Shown in pieces: positions 1 to 12,200 of a DNA stretch of 45,777 nucleotides. How positions within the stretch are numbered: the stretch's first letter is position 1; every line of letters starts with the position of its first letter. The stretch is from Rugamonas violacea. Lineage in GTDB: Bacteria > Pseudomonadota > Gammaproteobacteria > Burkholderiales > Burkholderiaceae_D. The notes beneath the pieces were generated by a model. It ran no database searches and was not told the origin of the DNA. It saw only the letters and a program-made list of their open reading frames with translations. The translations under genes and the position numbers were made by a program. The DNA lies in contig NZ_JAEMNU010000031.1 in assembly GCF_016461825.1 (NCBI RefSeq), positions 32,917 through 78,693 of the forward strand. Reading direction: 5' to 3'.

Positions 1-75
1 GGGCCCCCACCCCGGATCTCTGCCGCTGGGTGGTTTTTGTCGCCGCCGGCGGCTTTCTTGACCGTGGCGACTGCC

Positions 76-1443
76 TTAGGCGGCGAGACCGACGACGATG
101 CGCTGCAGCAGGCGGTCGCTGTGCGGACCGGCGCCGTTCCAGCCGGCCGGCAATTGCTCCAGCTTGCGCAGCTGGGCGCGGTTGCGCTGACGGAAGGCGT
201 CCGGCGCGGCGCCGATATCTTCCAACATGCCCTCGGCGGCGCGCTCGATGCGCGCCCGGTCCTGCGGCGCCAATTCGACCAGGCTGGCCAGCAAGGTCGC
301 GCCCCACTGCAAGCGCGTGGCGGGGCCGCGCGCGCCTTGCCAGGCCCGCTCGTACCAGTCCAGCACGGCGCCGTGGTCGCCGCGCCGGCGGGCGGCGGAC
401 GCCAAACTCAACATGAAGTAGAACGGTGCATGCGACGCGTCCAGCTCGGCCCGCAGCAGCGCCTCGGCCTGCGGCGCCAAACCGGCGTCGTTGAGGGCGC
501 TGACGGCCGTGTTGAGCAAGGTGTGGCGCTCGTGCGGATGGTCGGCTGGGCCGGCTTCGTCCAGCAGGACTTGCATTTGCTGTTCGATGCCGACGCTGCG
601 CTTGGCGGCCGGCGCACCGAGCCGCTCCAGCCGGCCCTGCAGACGCAGCGCGGCGAGGCGGTCGGGCCGGCCCAGCCACAAGTCTTCTGCCCAGCTGACG
701 GCCTGCGCGTGCAGCGCCGTGGCCACCGCCGCGCGCTGATCGGCGGCGACCAGCCACTTCAGCAGACTGGCGCCGCTGTTGCAAAGGATGTCCATATTCG
801 CCCGGGCTTGCGCCGGGTCGGCGCACAAGGCCAGCAGTTCGACCGGGTCGGCGGCGCGCTCGGCCAGTTGCGCGTGCAGCCCCAGGCGCAGGCGCGCGGC
901 GCCAGCGGGCGCGGCCGCATGCAGCGCGCGCAGGGTGGGCGCGAGGCCGCGTTGGCCCAACAGGCTGGCCTCGTCGGTGTCCCAGGAATAGTGGCTGAGC
1001 AGTGTCCACTGCTCGCTGTTCAGAGTGTCGCCGGCCAAGGCCGCTTGCAGCGACCTGGCGGCATTGCCGCCGGCGGCGCCGACGCGCAAGGCCAGCGCCA
1101 GTGTGGCGGCGAACAGTTCGCCGTCCAGCTCGCACGGCAGACGGCTGATCTCGCCACCGTCGGGCGCGAACAGCACCAGCGTGGGATAGCTGCGCAGGCG
1201 GTATTGCTCGGCCAACGCCTGGGCGCCGGCGCTGTCGCCGTCCAGCTGCACGGCGCTGACCTTGGCCAGCTGCGCGATCACGGCCTCGTGGCCGAACACT
1301 TCGGACTTCAGCCGGTTACAAGGCGGACACCAGGCCGCGCCCCAGTACAGCAACACGGGCCGGCCGTCGCCAGCGGAGCGGGCCAAAACCTCGGCCAAGG
1401 CGCCGTCGCGCCCGCCGTCCCGCCACACGATGCCGGCCGCCAT
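76..1443 (-). CDS. Thioredoxin-fold protein with long C-terminal extension
   Basis: The 455-residue product opens with a thioredoxin-like domain. A W-C-P-P-C motif lies near residue 38 in the context YWGAAWCPPCNRL, followed by a YPTLVLF strand around residue 90 that resembles the cis-Pro loop of the fold. The remaining roughly 330 residues are Ala/Leu-rich and look helical, perhaps TPR-like, with no motif I can name. There is no clear signal peptide, so a cytoplasmic thiol-disulfide role is more likely than a periplasmic one, but the substrate is unknown. The ATG lies 4 bases after the folE stop on the same strand, so the two are probably co-transcribed. Ordinary thioredoxins are about 110 residues, so this is a fused or extended form. 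The domain call is firm; the function is not. Confidence 0.8.
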   Translation of the reverse strand: MAAGIVWRDGGRDGALAEVLARSAGDGRPVLLYWGAAWCPPCNRLKSEVFGHEAVIAQLAKVSAVQLDGDSAGAQALAEQYRLRSYPTLVLFAPDGGEISRLPCELDGELFAATLALALRVGAAGGNAARSLQAALAGDTLNSEQWTLLSHYSWDTDEASLLGQRGLAPTLRALHAAAPAGAARLRLGLHAQLAERAADPVELLALCADPAQARANMDILCNSGASLLKWLVAADQRAAVATALHAQAVSWAEDLWLGRPDRLAALRLQGRLERLGAPAAKRSVGIEQQMQVLLDEAGPADHPHERHTLLNTAVSALNDAGLAPQAEALLRAELDASHAPFYFMLSLASAARRRGDHGAVLDWYERAWQGARGPATRLQWGATLLASLVELAPQDRARIERAAEGMLEDIGAAPDAFRQRNRAQLRKLEQLPAGWNGAGPHSDRLLQRIVVGLAA

Positions 1444-1447
1444 GCGC

Positions 1448-2014
1448 TTACTGCTCGCGGGCCAGGGCCAGGAACTCGGTGCGCAGCGCCAGGTTCGGCT
1501 GCAGCTCGCCCAGCATGGCCGAGGTGATGGTTTCCTCGCCCGGCGTGCGGATGCCGCGACTTTCCATGCACATGTGGCGGCACCGCACCACCACGCCGAC
1601 CGCCTTCGGCTCCAGCGCCTCCATCAGCGCGTTGGCGATCTGGATCGTCATGCGTTCCTGCACCTGCAGGCGCTTGGCGAAGCAGTCGACCAGGCGGGTC
1701 AGCTTGGACAAACCGACAATCTTGCCGTTCGGGACATAGCCGATGGTGGCCTTGCCAAAGAAGGGCGCCAGATGGTGTTCGCAGTGGCTGTAGACGGGAA
1801 TGCCGCGCACCACGATCAGCTCGTTGTACTGTTCCGCGCCATCCTCGAAAGCCTTGAGCAGCTCGACCGGGTCCTGGCCGTAGCCGGAGGTCCAGTGCTT
1901 CCAGGCCTTGGCCACGCGGTGCGGCGTTTCGACCAGGCCCGGACGATCCGGGTCCTCGCCCAAGCTGGTGAGCAGGCGGCGCCAGTCGTTTTCCGAGAAT
2001 TCTTCTTTAGACAT
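1448..2014 (-). CDS. folE: GTP cyclohydrolase I (FolE)
   Basis: This enzyme converts GTP to 7,8-dihydroneopterin triphosphate, the first step of tetrahydrofolate synthesis, in the cytoplasm. The 188-residue length fits the compact bacterial form. Visible signatures are RPGLVETPHRVAKAW near the N-terminus, the zinc-site segment SHCEHHLAPF, the substrate-site segment VGLSKLTRLVDCFAKRLQVQERMT (given here in its family sense), and the second zinc cysteine in RCRHMCMESRG. The ATG start gives a family-typical N-terminus; its ribosome site is weak. It is followed 4 bases downstream by the thioredoxin-like gene. A TATACT hexamer about 36 bases upstream of the start may be its promoter. Confidence 0.96.
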   Translation of the reverse strand: MSKEEFSENDWRRLLTSLGEDPDRPGLVETPHRVAKAWKHWTSGYGQDPVELLKAFEDGAEQYNELIVVRGIPVYSHCEHHLAPFFGKATIGYVPNGKIVGLSKLTRLVDCFAKRLQVQERMTIQIANALMEALEPKAVGVVVRCRHMCMESRGIRTPGEETITSAMLGELQPNLALRTEFLALAREQ

Positions 2015-2049
2015 GATGATGAAAGACCATAAAAATTACGAGTGCCGCC

Positions 2050-2055
2050 AGTATA
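2050..2055 (-). promoter_or_regulatory. Possible -10 element for folE
   Basis: Read on the minus strand the hexamer is TATACT, one mismatch from the sigma-70 -10 consensus, in an AT-rich patch inside otherwise very GC-rich DNA. It would start transcription about 29 bases before the folE ATG. No convincing -35 hexamer is seen at 16-18 bases, so this is tentative. Confidence 0.25.
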
Positions 2056-2218
2056 TAGAGAAAATGTCGGCCAAGCATCGGCCGATGCTGCCGCCCGCGC
2101 AGGCCGCAACCGCGCCACAACCACGCCACAACCGCGCCGCCGGGGCGGCCCGGCGCGGCCGGCGTGCGGGCGGGCGGCCCGGCGCGGCGGGCCGGGCGAA
2201 GGCGCGGCGGGCGGCGGC

Positions 2219-3046
2219 CTATTCGGCGGCGCCGCGCGGCCGGTGCAGATTGAGCAGTTCGGCGGCGATCGACACCGACACCGTCATCTCCGGCCATTCG
2301 TCGTCCGGGCCGAACCAGCGGGCGTCGGCGATCTCGCTCGCGTCGACGCGGATCTCGCCGTCCAGGTAGTCGGCGGTGAAGGCGATCATCAGCGAGTGGG
2401 GGAAGGGCCAGAACTGGCTCTTGAAGTATTGCAGGTTGTGCACGCGCAGGCCGACCTCCTCGTACACCTCGCGGTGCACCGCCTCCTCGATCGACTCGCC
2501 GGCCTCCAAAAAGCCGGCCAGCGCCGTGTAGCGCTTGTACGGCGAGGCCGTGTGCATGGCCAGCAGCACCTTGTCGCCCTTGCGGATCAGCACCATCATG
2601 GCCGGCGAGATGCGCGGATAGGCGCACATGCCGCAGGCCGGGCAACGGTAGCTGCGGTCGCCCTCGGCCAGCCCCATCGGCGTGGCGCAGGCGCCGCAGA
2701 ACTGGTGGCTGCGCGACCATTCGGCCAACTGGCAGGCGCGTCCGGCCAGGCCGAGGAATTCCTCGTCGAGCTGGCCGAACAGCGAGCGCAGCGGATGGAA
2801 GCTGTGGCCGGCCGGCGCCGGCGCGTCCAGCTCGGTCCAGGCCGTCTGGTAGTAGGACTGTTGCCACAAACCAACAGCGTGCAGGCGCGCCGCCTGCAGC
2901 GCCAGCGCGGCCACCACGTCGGCGTTCGGCAGGGCCAGGTCGGCGTCGCGCAGCAATAGGCGGTCGCGCTGGAACACCATGGTCAGGGTGGCGGCGTGGG
3001 CCTGGGGCTGGATCAGCGGAATGAAGGTGGAGGGCGTGCGCAACAT
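2219..3046 (-). CDS. nudC: NADH pyrophosphatase / RNA decapping Nudix hydrolase (NudC)
   Basis: NudC cleaves NAD(H) to NMN(H) and AMP and in bacteria also removes NAD caps from RNA. The 275-residue product has the family order: a variable N-terminal domain, a four-cysteine zinc ribbon (C-G-A-C then C-P-A-C-G), and a Nudix box from about residue 178, reading G-x5-E-x7-R-E-V-x-E-E-V-G. The motif that sets NudC apart from other Nudix enzymes (SQPWPFPxS) appears as SQFWPFPHS, so Pro has become Phe. I place the start at the ATG at 3046, which follows an AGGA-type ribosome site, rather than at a TTG seven codons upstream. About 200 bases without a gene separate it from folE. Confidence 0.93.
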   Translation of the reverse strand: MLRTPSTFIPLIQPQAHAATLTMVFQRDRLLLRDADLALPNADVVAALALQAARLHAVGLWQQSYYQTAWTELDAPAPAGHSFHPLRSLFGQLDEEFLGLAGRACQLAEWSRSHQFCGACATPMGLAEGDRSYRCPACGMCAYPRISPAMMVLIRKGDKVLLAMHTASPYKRYTALAGFLEAGESIEEAVHREVYEEVGLRVHNLQYFKSQFWPFPHSLMIAFTADYLDGEIRVDASEIADARWFGPDDEWPEMTVSVSIAAELLNLHRPRGAAE

Positions 3047-3222
3047 AGCGGTCAATATTCCTGGCAAAAGGTGATAGTTATTATCTTACCGTGTTTCCAA
3101 TTTGATTATACAACGCACGTAAGTCATTGTTTTTAGGCAAAGATTTAGCCAAATTTTACGGCTCAGCTCTCTAAATCAAAGCGATTGGCGTTACTATATA
3201 TTTCCTGGAGGAGATATTAAAC

Positions 3223-6200
3223 ATGCCATCGATCATCCCCGGTTTAAACACCGACCAAATTCTCAGCCTGTCGACCAGCCAAATCGGTTTGTTGAGCACG
3301 ATCGACATCGCCCTCTTGTCCACCGACCAGATCGGGGTGCTGACGACCAATCAGTTGCGCGCGCTGACCAGCGTGCAGATCCGTGCCATCACCACGCGCG
3401 ACATCCAGGCGCTCAGCACCGACCAGCTCGGCGGCGGCTTCTCCACCTTGCAAATCCAGGCGCTGAGCAGCAACCAGATGGTCAGCCTGACCACCAGCCA
3501 GCTGATCAACGGCCTCAACTCCGACCAGTTCGGCGCCCTCGGCAGCGCGCAGATCGCCGCGCTGGGCAGCGCCCAGTTCGTGCTGCTCGGCAGCGCCGCG
3601 ATCGTTTCGATGCGCACCGCGCAGATCGCCGCCATGTCGACCGCCCAGGTGCGCGCCCTGTCGACCGAGCAGATCGTCGCCTTCAGCAGCGCCCAGGCCG
3701 CCGCCCTGCGCACGGCCCAGGTGGCCGCGCTCAGCAGCGGCCAGATCGCCAGCATCGAGACGGCCGACCTGGTCGCCCTTAGCAGCAACCAACTGAACGC
3801 GCTGGGCAGCGCCGCCATGGCCTACCTCGGCACCGGCCAGATCGCCTCGCTCGTTTCAAGCCAGGCCAACACCCTGAGCAGCAGCCAGTTCGCCGCCCTG
3901 AATAGCGACCAGCTGGCCGCCATCGGCACCAGCAACTTCGCCGCGCTGAAGACCGCCCAGCTCGCCGCCATCGGCACGCGCCAGTTCGCCACCCTGGGCA
4001 GCGACCAGATCGTCGCCCTCAGCACCCAACAAGCCGCCGCCCTGACCACCGCCCAGCTGGTCGCGCTGAGCACCGACCAACTGGCCGCGCTGGAGACGGC
4101 CGACCTGGCCGCGCTGCGCACCGCGCAGATCGCCGCCCTCGGCACCGGCGCCACCGCCGCGCTCAGCACCAACCAGATCCAGGCGCTGACCACCGCCCAG
4201 GTCGCCGCCCTGCGCAGCGCCCAGTTGCGCGCCCTGAACAGCGACCAGATCGTCGCCCTCAGCACCCAGCAGGCCGCCGCCTTGACCACCGCCCAGCTGA
4301 TCAGCCTGAGCACCGAGCAGATCGCCGCCCTTGAAACGCTGGACTTCGCCAGCCTGAAAACCGCGCAGGTCGCCGCCCTGACCAGCGCCCAGTTGCTGAC
4401 CCTGAGCACCGACCAGATCGCCGCGCTGAGCAGCGCCCAGACCGTCGCCCTCGGCACCGCCCAGATCGCCCTCTTCAACAGCGCCCAGATCAACGCCCTG
4501 AGCAGCGCCAACATGGCCGTTCTGCGCAGCCAGCAGGTCGCCGCGCTGGCCACCGCCACCATCGCCGCGCTGGCCACCAGCCAATTCGCCGCGCTCGGCA
4601 GCGCGCAAGTGCTGGCACTGAAAACCACGCAGATCGCCGCGCTCGGCACCGACCACATCGCCGCCCTGAGCAGCAACCAGGCCGGCGCCCTGAGCAGCCA
4701 GCAGATCGCCACGCTGTCGACCCAGCAATTGAGCGCGCTCGGCACCGCCGACTTCGGCAGCCTGAAAACCCAGCAGATCGCCGCCCTCGGCACCGGCCAG
4801 TTCGCCTCGCTCAGCACCGACCAGATCGTCGCCCTGCGCACCGCCCAGGCCAACGCCCTCAGCTCGCAGCAACTGGCCGCGCTCGGCAGCGACCAGTTGC
4901 TGGCGTTGGAGACGGCCGACCTGGCCGCGCTGCGCAGCGCCCAGTTGGGCGGCCTCGGCAGCAAAGCCATCGCCGTCCTCAGCACCGACCAGATCGGCGC
5001 CCTGGGCACCGCCCAACTGCTGGCCCTGGCCACGCAGCAACTTGCCGGTTTGAGCAGCGACCAGATCGTCGCCCTGAGCAGCAACCAGGCCGGCGCGCTG
5101 AGCACGCGGCAGATCGCCAGCCTGTCGAGCGCGCAAATCGCCGCCCTCGAAACGGCCGACTTCGCCGGCCTGAAAACGGCGCAGATCGCCGCGCTGGGAA
5201 CGGCCCAGTTGGCCGCCGTCAGCACCGACCAGATCGTCGCGCTGAAGACGGCGCAGGCGCAAGCCCTGGGCACGGCCCAGCTGGCCAGCCTCAGCACCGA
5301 CCAGATCGCCGCGCTGGAAACGGCCGACCTGTTCGCCCTGAAGTCGCAACAAATCCTCGCCTTGGGCAGCAGCGCCATCGCCGCGCTGGGCACCGCCCAG
5401 ATCGCCGCCATGGGCACGGCGCAGATCGCCGCGCTGAGCACCGGCCAGTTGGCCGCGCTGGGCAGCGACCAGATCGTCGCCCTGACCACCGCCCAGGCCG
5501 GCGCCTTCGGCAGCAAGCAGATCGCCGCCCTCTCCACGCTGCAAATCAACGCGCTGGAAACCTCCGACTGGGCCGCCTTGAAGACGGCGCAGATCGCCGC
5601 GCTGACCACCGCCCAGGTGGCCTCCCTCAGCACCGACCTGATCGTCGCGCTGACCTCGAACCAGGCCGGCGCGCTGACGGCGGCGCAACTGGGCGCGCTC
5701 AGCACCGACCAGCTGGCCGCCTTCGAAACGGCCGACTTCGCCGCGCTGAAATCGAGCCAGCTGCTGGGCCTGGGCACCAACGCCATCGCCTCGCTCAGCG
5801 TGGGCCAGGTGGCGGCGCTGAAGACCTCGCAAATAGCCGACCTGAACTCGGCGCAGATCGCCGTGCTCAGCTCGGCGCAGATCGGCGCCCTCAGCACCGC
5901 CCAGGTCAACGCCCTGAGCAGCAACCAGATCACCTGGTTCGGCAGCGCGCAGATTCCGGCGCTGACCACGGCCGACTGGGCCTCGCTGAAGAGCAGCCAG
6001 TTGAACGCGCTGCGCTCGGACCAGATCGCCGCCGTCAGCACCGACCAGATCGTCGCGCTGACCAGCGCCCAGACCGGCGCCTTGGCGACGCGACTGGTGG
6101 CGCTGCTGTCGACCGACCAGGTGGCCGCGCTGGAAACGGCCGACCTGGCCGCGCTGAAGAGCGCACAGATCCTGGCCCTGGGCAGCGATGCCCTGACCGC

Positions 6201-9200
6201 GCTGAGCAGCACCCAATGGCAGGCGCTGACAACGGCGCAAACCGCCGCGCTGAGCAGCACGCAACTGCGCTCGCTCGACAGCAAGCACATCGCCGCGCTG
6301 ACCACCCTGCAGGCCAGCACCCTGGGCACGGCCCAGGTGGCCGCCCTGCTCGGCGCCCAGGTGGCGGCGCTGGAAACGGCCGACCTGGCCGCCCTCAAGA
6401 CGCAACAGATCAACGCCTTCTCCAGCGACCAGCTGGCCAGCCTGAACACCGACCAGATCGCCGCGCTGAGCACGCTGCAAGCCGCCAATCTGAGCACCCG
6501 CCTGCTGGCCGTGCTCAGCAGCGACCAGTTGCGCGCGCTGGAGACGGCCGACCTGGCCGCCCTCAAAACGGCGCAGCTGGCCACGCTGGGCAGCGATGCC
6601 CTCAACCTGCTCGGCAGCGACCAGTTGCAGGCGCTGACCACGACGCAATTGCAGGCCCTGGGCAGCGCCCAGCTGCAAGGCCTGAGCACTAGCCAGATCG
6701 CCACGCTGACCACGCGCCAGACCACCAACCTGGGCACGGCGCAGATCGCCGTGCTGGCCAGCGCGCAGATCGCCGCCCTCGGCAGCGCCGGCCTGGCCCT
6801 GCTGCGCACCGCCCAGATCGCCGCGCTGAAAACGGCGCAGATCGCCGCCCTCGACAGCAACCAGATCATCGCGCTGACCAGCGCGCAGGTCAGCAACCTC
6901 GGCACCGCCCAGATCGCCGCACTGTCGAGCGACCAGTTGAACGCGCTGGAAAGCGCCGACTTCGCCGCCCTCAAAACAGCCCAGCTGGCCGCCATCGGCA
7001 CCAGCCAGATCGGCACCCTGGGCAGCGACCAAACCGGCGCGCTGACCTCGCTGCAAATCGCCAGCCTGAGCACCGCGCAAATCGCCGCGCTGGGCACCGC
7101 CCAGCTGCAACTGCTGCCCTCGGCCGACCTGGTCGCGCTGAAATCCCAGCAGATGGCCGCGTTGACCACGGCGCAACTGGCCGCGCTGACCACCGACCAG
7201 TTGCAGACGCTGAAAACGGCCCAGCTGGCCGCGCTCGGCACGGCGCAGTTGCAGGCCTTGAGTAGCGACCAGATCGTCGCCTTGACCACGCTGCAGGCGA
7301 GCAACCTGGGCACCGCCCAGATCGCCGCGCTGTCCACCGGCCAGATCGTCGCGCTGGAAACGCTCGACCTGAACGCCCTGAAAACCCAGCAGATCAACGC
7401 CCTCAACAGCGACCAGATCGCCGCCCTGGGCAGCGACCAGATCGTCGCGCTGAGCTCGCTGCAAGTGGCCAACCTGGCGACCCGCCAGTTGGCCGCGCTG
7501 AGCACGACCCAGTTGCAGGCGCTGGAAACGGTCGACCTGATCGCCCTGAAAACGGCGCAGATCGTGGCCCTGAACAGCGACCAGCTGGGCGCCCTGCTGA
7601 CCGACCAGTTGCAAGCGATGGCCACGGCGCAGCTCAGCGCGCTGACCACGCTGCAATTCCAGGCGCTCGGCACGGGGCAGATCGCCTCGTTGACGACGCG
7701 CCAGGTCAGCGGCCTGGCCACCGCGCAGATCGCCAGCATGAGCAACGGCCAACTGGCCGCGCTGTGGTCCGACGAGATCGCCGCCCTGCGCACCCTGCAG
7801 ATCGCCGCGCTGGGCACCGCCCAGGTCGGCCTGTTGAGCACCGACCAGATCGTCGCCCTGACCACCTTGCAAGTGTCCTCGCTGAGCACGCGCCAACTGG
7901 CCGTGCTGAACTCCGACCAGATCGGCGCGCTGGAGACGGCCGACTTCGCCGTGCTGACGGCGGCCCAGTTGCTGGCCCTCGGCACCAACCTGTTCGGCCT
8001 GCTCACCACCGACCAGCTGCAAGCGATGACGACGGCGCAGATCGCCGCGCTGTCGACCGACCAGATCCGCGCCCTGAGCAGCGACCAGGTGGTGGCGCTG
8101 ACCACGCGCCAGGCCACCAGCCTGACCAGCAACCAGATCGCCGCCCTGAGCACGGCCCAGCTGGCCGTCATGGAAACCGACGACATCGCCGCGCTGCGCA
8201 GCGACCAGGTGCAGGCGCTGGAAACCGACGACCTGCTGGCGCTGAAAACCGCGCAAATCGCCGCCCTGAACAGCGACCAGTTGGCCGCGCTGACCGTCGA
8301 CCAGTTGCCCGCCATGGGCACGGCGCAGCTGGCCGCCTTGAACAGCGACCAGCTGCACGCGCTGGCCACCGCGCAGATCGCCGCGCTGACCACGCTGCAG
8401 GTGAGCAACCTGGGCACGGCCCAGGTGGCCGCACTGGGCACCGACCAGATCAACGCCCTCGACCTGGACGACATCGCCGCCATGAAAACCGCGCAGATCG
8501 TCGCGCTCAACAGCGACCAGATCGGCCACTTGACCATCGACCGCGTCGCCGCGCTGACCACCGGCCAGGCCGCCGCCTTGCTGACCCGGCAGATCGCCGC
8601 GCTCAGCACCACCCAGTTGCAGGCGCTGGAGACGGACGACCTGGCGGCGCTGCGCACGGCGCAGATCGTCGCCCTGAGCAGCGACCAGATCAACGCCCTC
8701 ACCGTCGACCAGTTGCAGACCCTGGGCAGCGCCCAGCTGAACGCCTTCAGCAGCAAGCAGCTGCAAGCCTTGACCACCGACCAGATCGTCAGCTTGACCA
8801 CGCTGCAGGTGAGCGGCCTGTCGTCGGCCCAGCTCAACGCCTTGAGCTCCGACCAGCTGATCGCCATCGAGCTCGACGATCTGGCGGCGCTGACCACGGC
8901 GCAGATCGCCGCGCTGGCCACCGCCCATGTCAACCAGCTGAGCCTGACGCAGATCGCCGCCCTGAGCACCGCCCAGGCGGCGGCGCTGAGCACGGCGCAG
9001 ATCGTCTCGCTGGGCACCGCCCAGCTGCAAGCCGTCAACACCGACGACATCGCGGCCTTGCGCACGGCCCAGTTGGCCGCGTTCAGCACCGACCAGATCG
9101 CCGCCCTGAGCACCGACCAGGTGCACAACCTGGCCACCGCCCAGCTCAACGCGCTGGCCTCGGCGCAGATGGCCGCGCTGGGCAGCGACCAGATCGCCGT

Positions 9201-12200
9201 CCTGTCGACCCTGCAGGTGGCCAACCTGGCGACGCGCCAGATCGCCGGCCTGCGCAGCGAGCAGATCGCCGTGCTCAACACCGACGACTTCGCCGTCCTC
9301 AGCAGCACGCAGATCGGCGCCTTGAGCGCCAGCCAGTTCGGCGCCGTCACCACCGACCAGATCGTCGCCCTGAGCAGCATGCAGGCCGCCGCGCTGAGCA
9401 GCGGCCAGGTCGCCATGCTCAGCAGCGATCAGTTGAACGCGCTGGAAAGCGCCGACTTCACCGCCCTGCGCAGCAACCAGATCGCCGCCATCACCACCGC
9501 CGACATCGCCGCCCTGACGACCAGCTTGTTCAGCGTGCTGGGCAGCGGCCAGATCGCCGGCCTGGGCAGCGCGCAGATCGCCGCCCTTTCCACCGACCAC
9601 ATCGTCGCCTTGCAGACCGCCCAGGCGGCCGCCCTGTCGACCGCGCAGATCGCCGCCCTGTCGACCAACCATGTGGCCGCGCTGGAAACCGGCGACCTGA
9701 ACGCGCTGCACGGCAACCAGTTGGCCGCGCTCAGCTCCGACCAGTTCGGCGCCCTGACCAGCGACCAGCTCAACGCCCTGTCGACCAGCGCGCTGACCGG
9801 CCTCAGCCCGCAACTGCTGGCCAACAACCTGAGCACGGCGCAAGTGGCCGCGCTGGCCACGGCGCAGATCGCCGCGCTGCTGTCCAGCCAGGTCGCCGCG
9901 CTGACCAGCACGCAGCTGGCCGCGCTCGGCACCGATCAATTCGGCGTGCTCAGCACGGCCGCCGTCGCCGCGCTGGGCAGCGACCAGTTCGCCAGCCTGT
10001 CGACCGACCAGATCGCCGCGCTCAGCACGCGCCAGAGCCGCGCCCTGGGCAGCACGCAGATCGGCGCCCTCAACAGCGACCAGATCGCCGCCCTGGAGAC
10101 GGCCGACCTGGCCGCGCTGAGCACCAGCCAGCTCAACCTGCTGCGCAGCGAACAGCTGCGGGCGCTGCACACCCAGCAGCTGGCCAGCTTGGCCACCGGC
10201 CAGATCGCCGCGCTGTCCACCAGCCTGGTCCACAACGGCCTGAGCACCGACCAGATCGTCGCCCTGGGCACCGCCCAGGCCGCCGCGCTGGCCACCGCCC
10301 AGGTGGCGGCCCTCAACACCGACCAGATCGCCGCGCTGGAAACGGCCGACCTGGCGGTGCTGGCGACGCGCCAGATCGCCGCCCTCGGCAGCGACCAGAT
10401 CGGCGCGCTGGGCAGCGACCAGCTCAACGCCCTGGGCAGCGGCCAGTTCGCCGCGCTCGGCACCGGCCAGTTGCTGTACGGCCTGAGCACGCTGCAACTG
10501 AGCGCGCTCGACACCGCCCACATCGCCGCGCTCGGCACGGCGCAACTGGCCTACGGCCTGGGCACCGGGCAGATCGCCAGCCTCAGCACCGACCAGCTCG
10601 GCGCCCTGGGTAGCGGGCAGATCGTCGCGCTGGGCAGCGACCAGCTGCTGAGCCTGAGCAGCGACCAGATCGTCGCCCTCAGCACCGCCCAGGCGGCGGC
10701 GCTGAGCACCCAGCAGATCGCCGTCCTGGCCAGCGCGCAGATCGCCGCGCTGGAAACCCGCGACCTGCAAGCGCTGGGCACGCGCCAGATCGTCGCCCTC
10801 AACACCGCCCAGGTCGGCGCGCTGAACAGCGACCAGTTGAACGCCCTGAGCACCACGCAATTCTCCGTGCTCACCAGCAACCAACTGCTGTACGGCATCG
10901 CCACCACCCAGCTGGCCGCCCTCGACAGCAGCCACATCGCCGCCCTCGGCACCGCCCAGCTGGCCTACGGCCTCAGCACCGACGCGCTGCAAGCCCTGCG
11001 AACGGGGCAGATCGCCGCCCTGCGCTCGGCCCAGATCGCCGCGCTGAGCAGCAACCAGGCCGGCAGCCTGAGCACGCAACAGATCAGCGTGCTCAACTCC
11101 GACCAGCTGCCCGGCCTGACCACCGCGCAAATGGGCGCGCTGAGCGCCGACCAGTTGGCCGCGCTGAGCACCGACCAGATCGTCGCCATCGACACCCAGG
11201 ACATCGCCGCGCTGGGCACCAACCAGTTCACCGGCCTGTCGACCAGCCAGACGGCGGCGCTGACCACCGCCCAGGTGCGCGGCCTGAGCACCGGCCAGAT
11301 CGCCGCCGTGGCGCCGGCCCAGATCGCCGCCTTCGGCACCGGCCAGTTGCTGGCGCTGAGCACGGCCCAGGTCTACTCGCTGCAGGTCGACAGCCTGCAG
11401 GCCTTGAGCGACGACCAGCTGGGCGCGCTGAGCAGCGGCCAGATCGTCGCCCTCGGCACCTTGCAAATCTCCAGCCTCGGGCTGGGCCAGGTGCCGACGC
11501 TCAACACCAGCCAGGTGCGGGCCCTGACCAGCCTGCAAATCGGCGCCCTCACGGCCGACCAGATGCTGGCGCTGAGCACCGGCCAGATCGCCGCGCTGCG
11601 CACCGCGCAGATCGGCTACCTGAACGCGCTGCAACTGCCGGCCCTGTCGAACGGCCAGGTGCAGGCGCTGACCACGGCGCAACTGGCCTCGATCAAGCTG
11701 AGCCAGATCACCCAGCTCACCGTCGACCAGGTCGGCGCGCTGCTGACCGAGCAGCTGGTGGCGCTGACCGCCTCGCAGATCCTGACCCTGAGCAACACGC
11801 AGATCGGGGCGCTGACCGTGCCGCAGGCCGGCGCCTTGACCACCACCCAGATGCAGGCGCTGAAAAACGCCCAGATCGCCGTGCTGTCGATCGACCAGAT
11901 CGGCGCCTTCAGCACCACCCAGCTGACCGCCTGGAGCACCACCCAGCTGGGCGCGCTGACGACCACCCAGATCGGCTACCTGTCGCCGGCCCAGATCGCC
12001 GGCCTCAGCAACGCCCAGATCGCCGGCCTGAAGACCAGCCAATTGCTGGCCTTCAGCGTCGACCAGATCGCCGCGCTGACGGCGAGCCAGATGCCCTTGC
12101 TCAGCAACGCCGGCCTGGCCGCGCTGAGCACCCTGCAAATCACCGCGCTCGAGACGGTCGACCTGGCCGCCCTCAGCACGGCGCAGATCGCCGCCTTCAC

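Noticed and set aside
1..75. Open minus-strand frame at the left edge reading VATVKKAAGGDKN
   Set aside because: It has no start codon in the window and is too short to judge; it may be the beginning of another gene or nothing.
37..1527. 496-residue plus-strand frame opposite the thioredoxin-like gene
   Set aside because: It is a high-GC shadow; the minus-strand frame carries the W-C-P-P-C motif and abuts folE.
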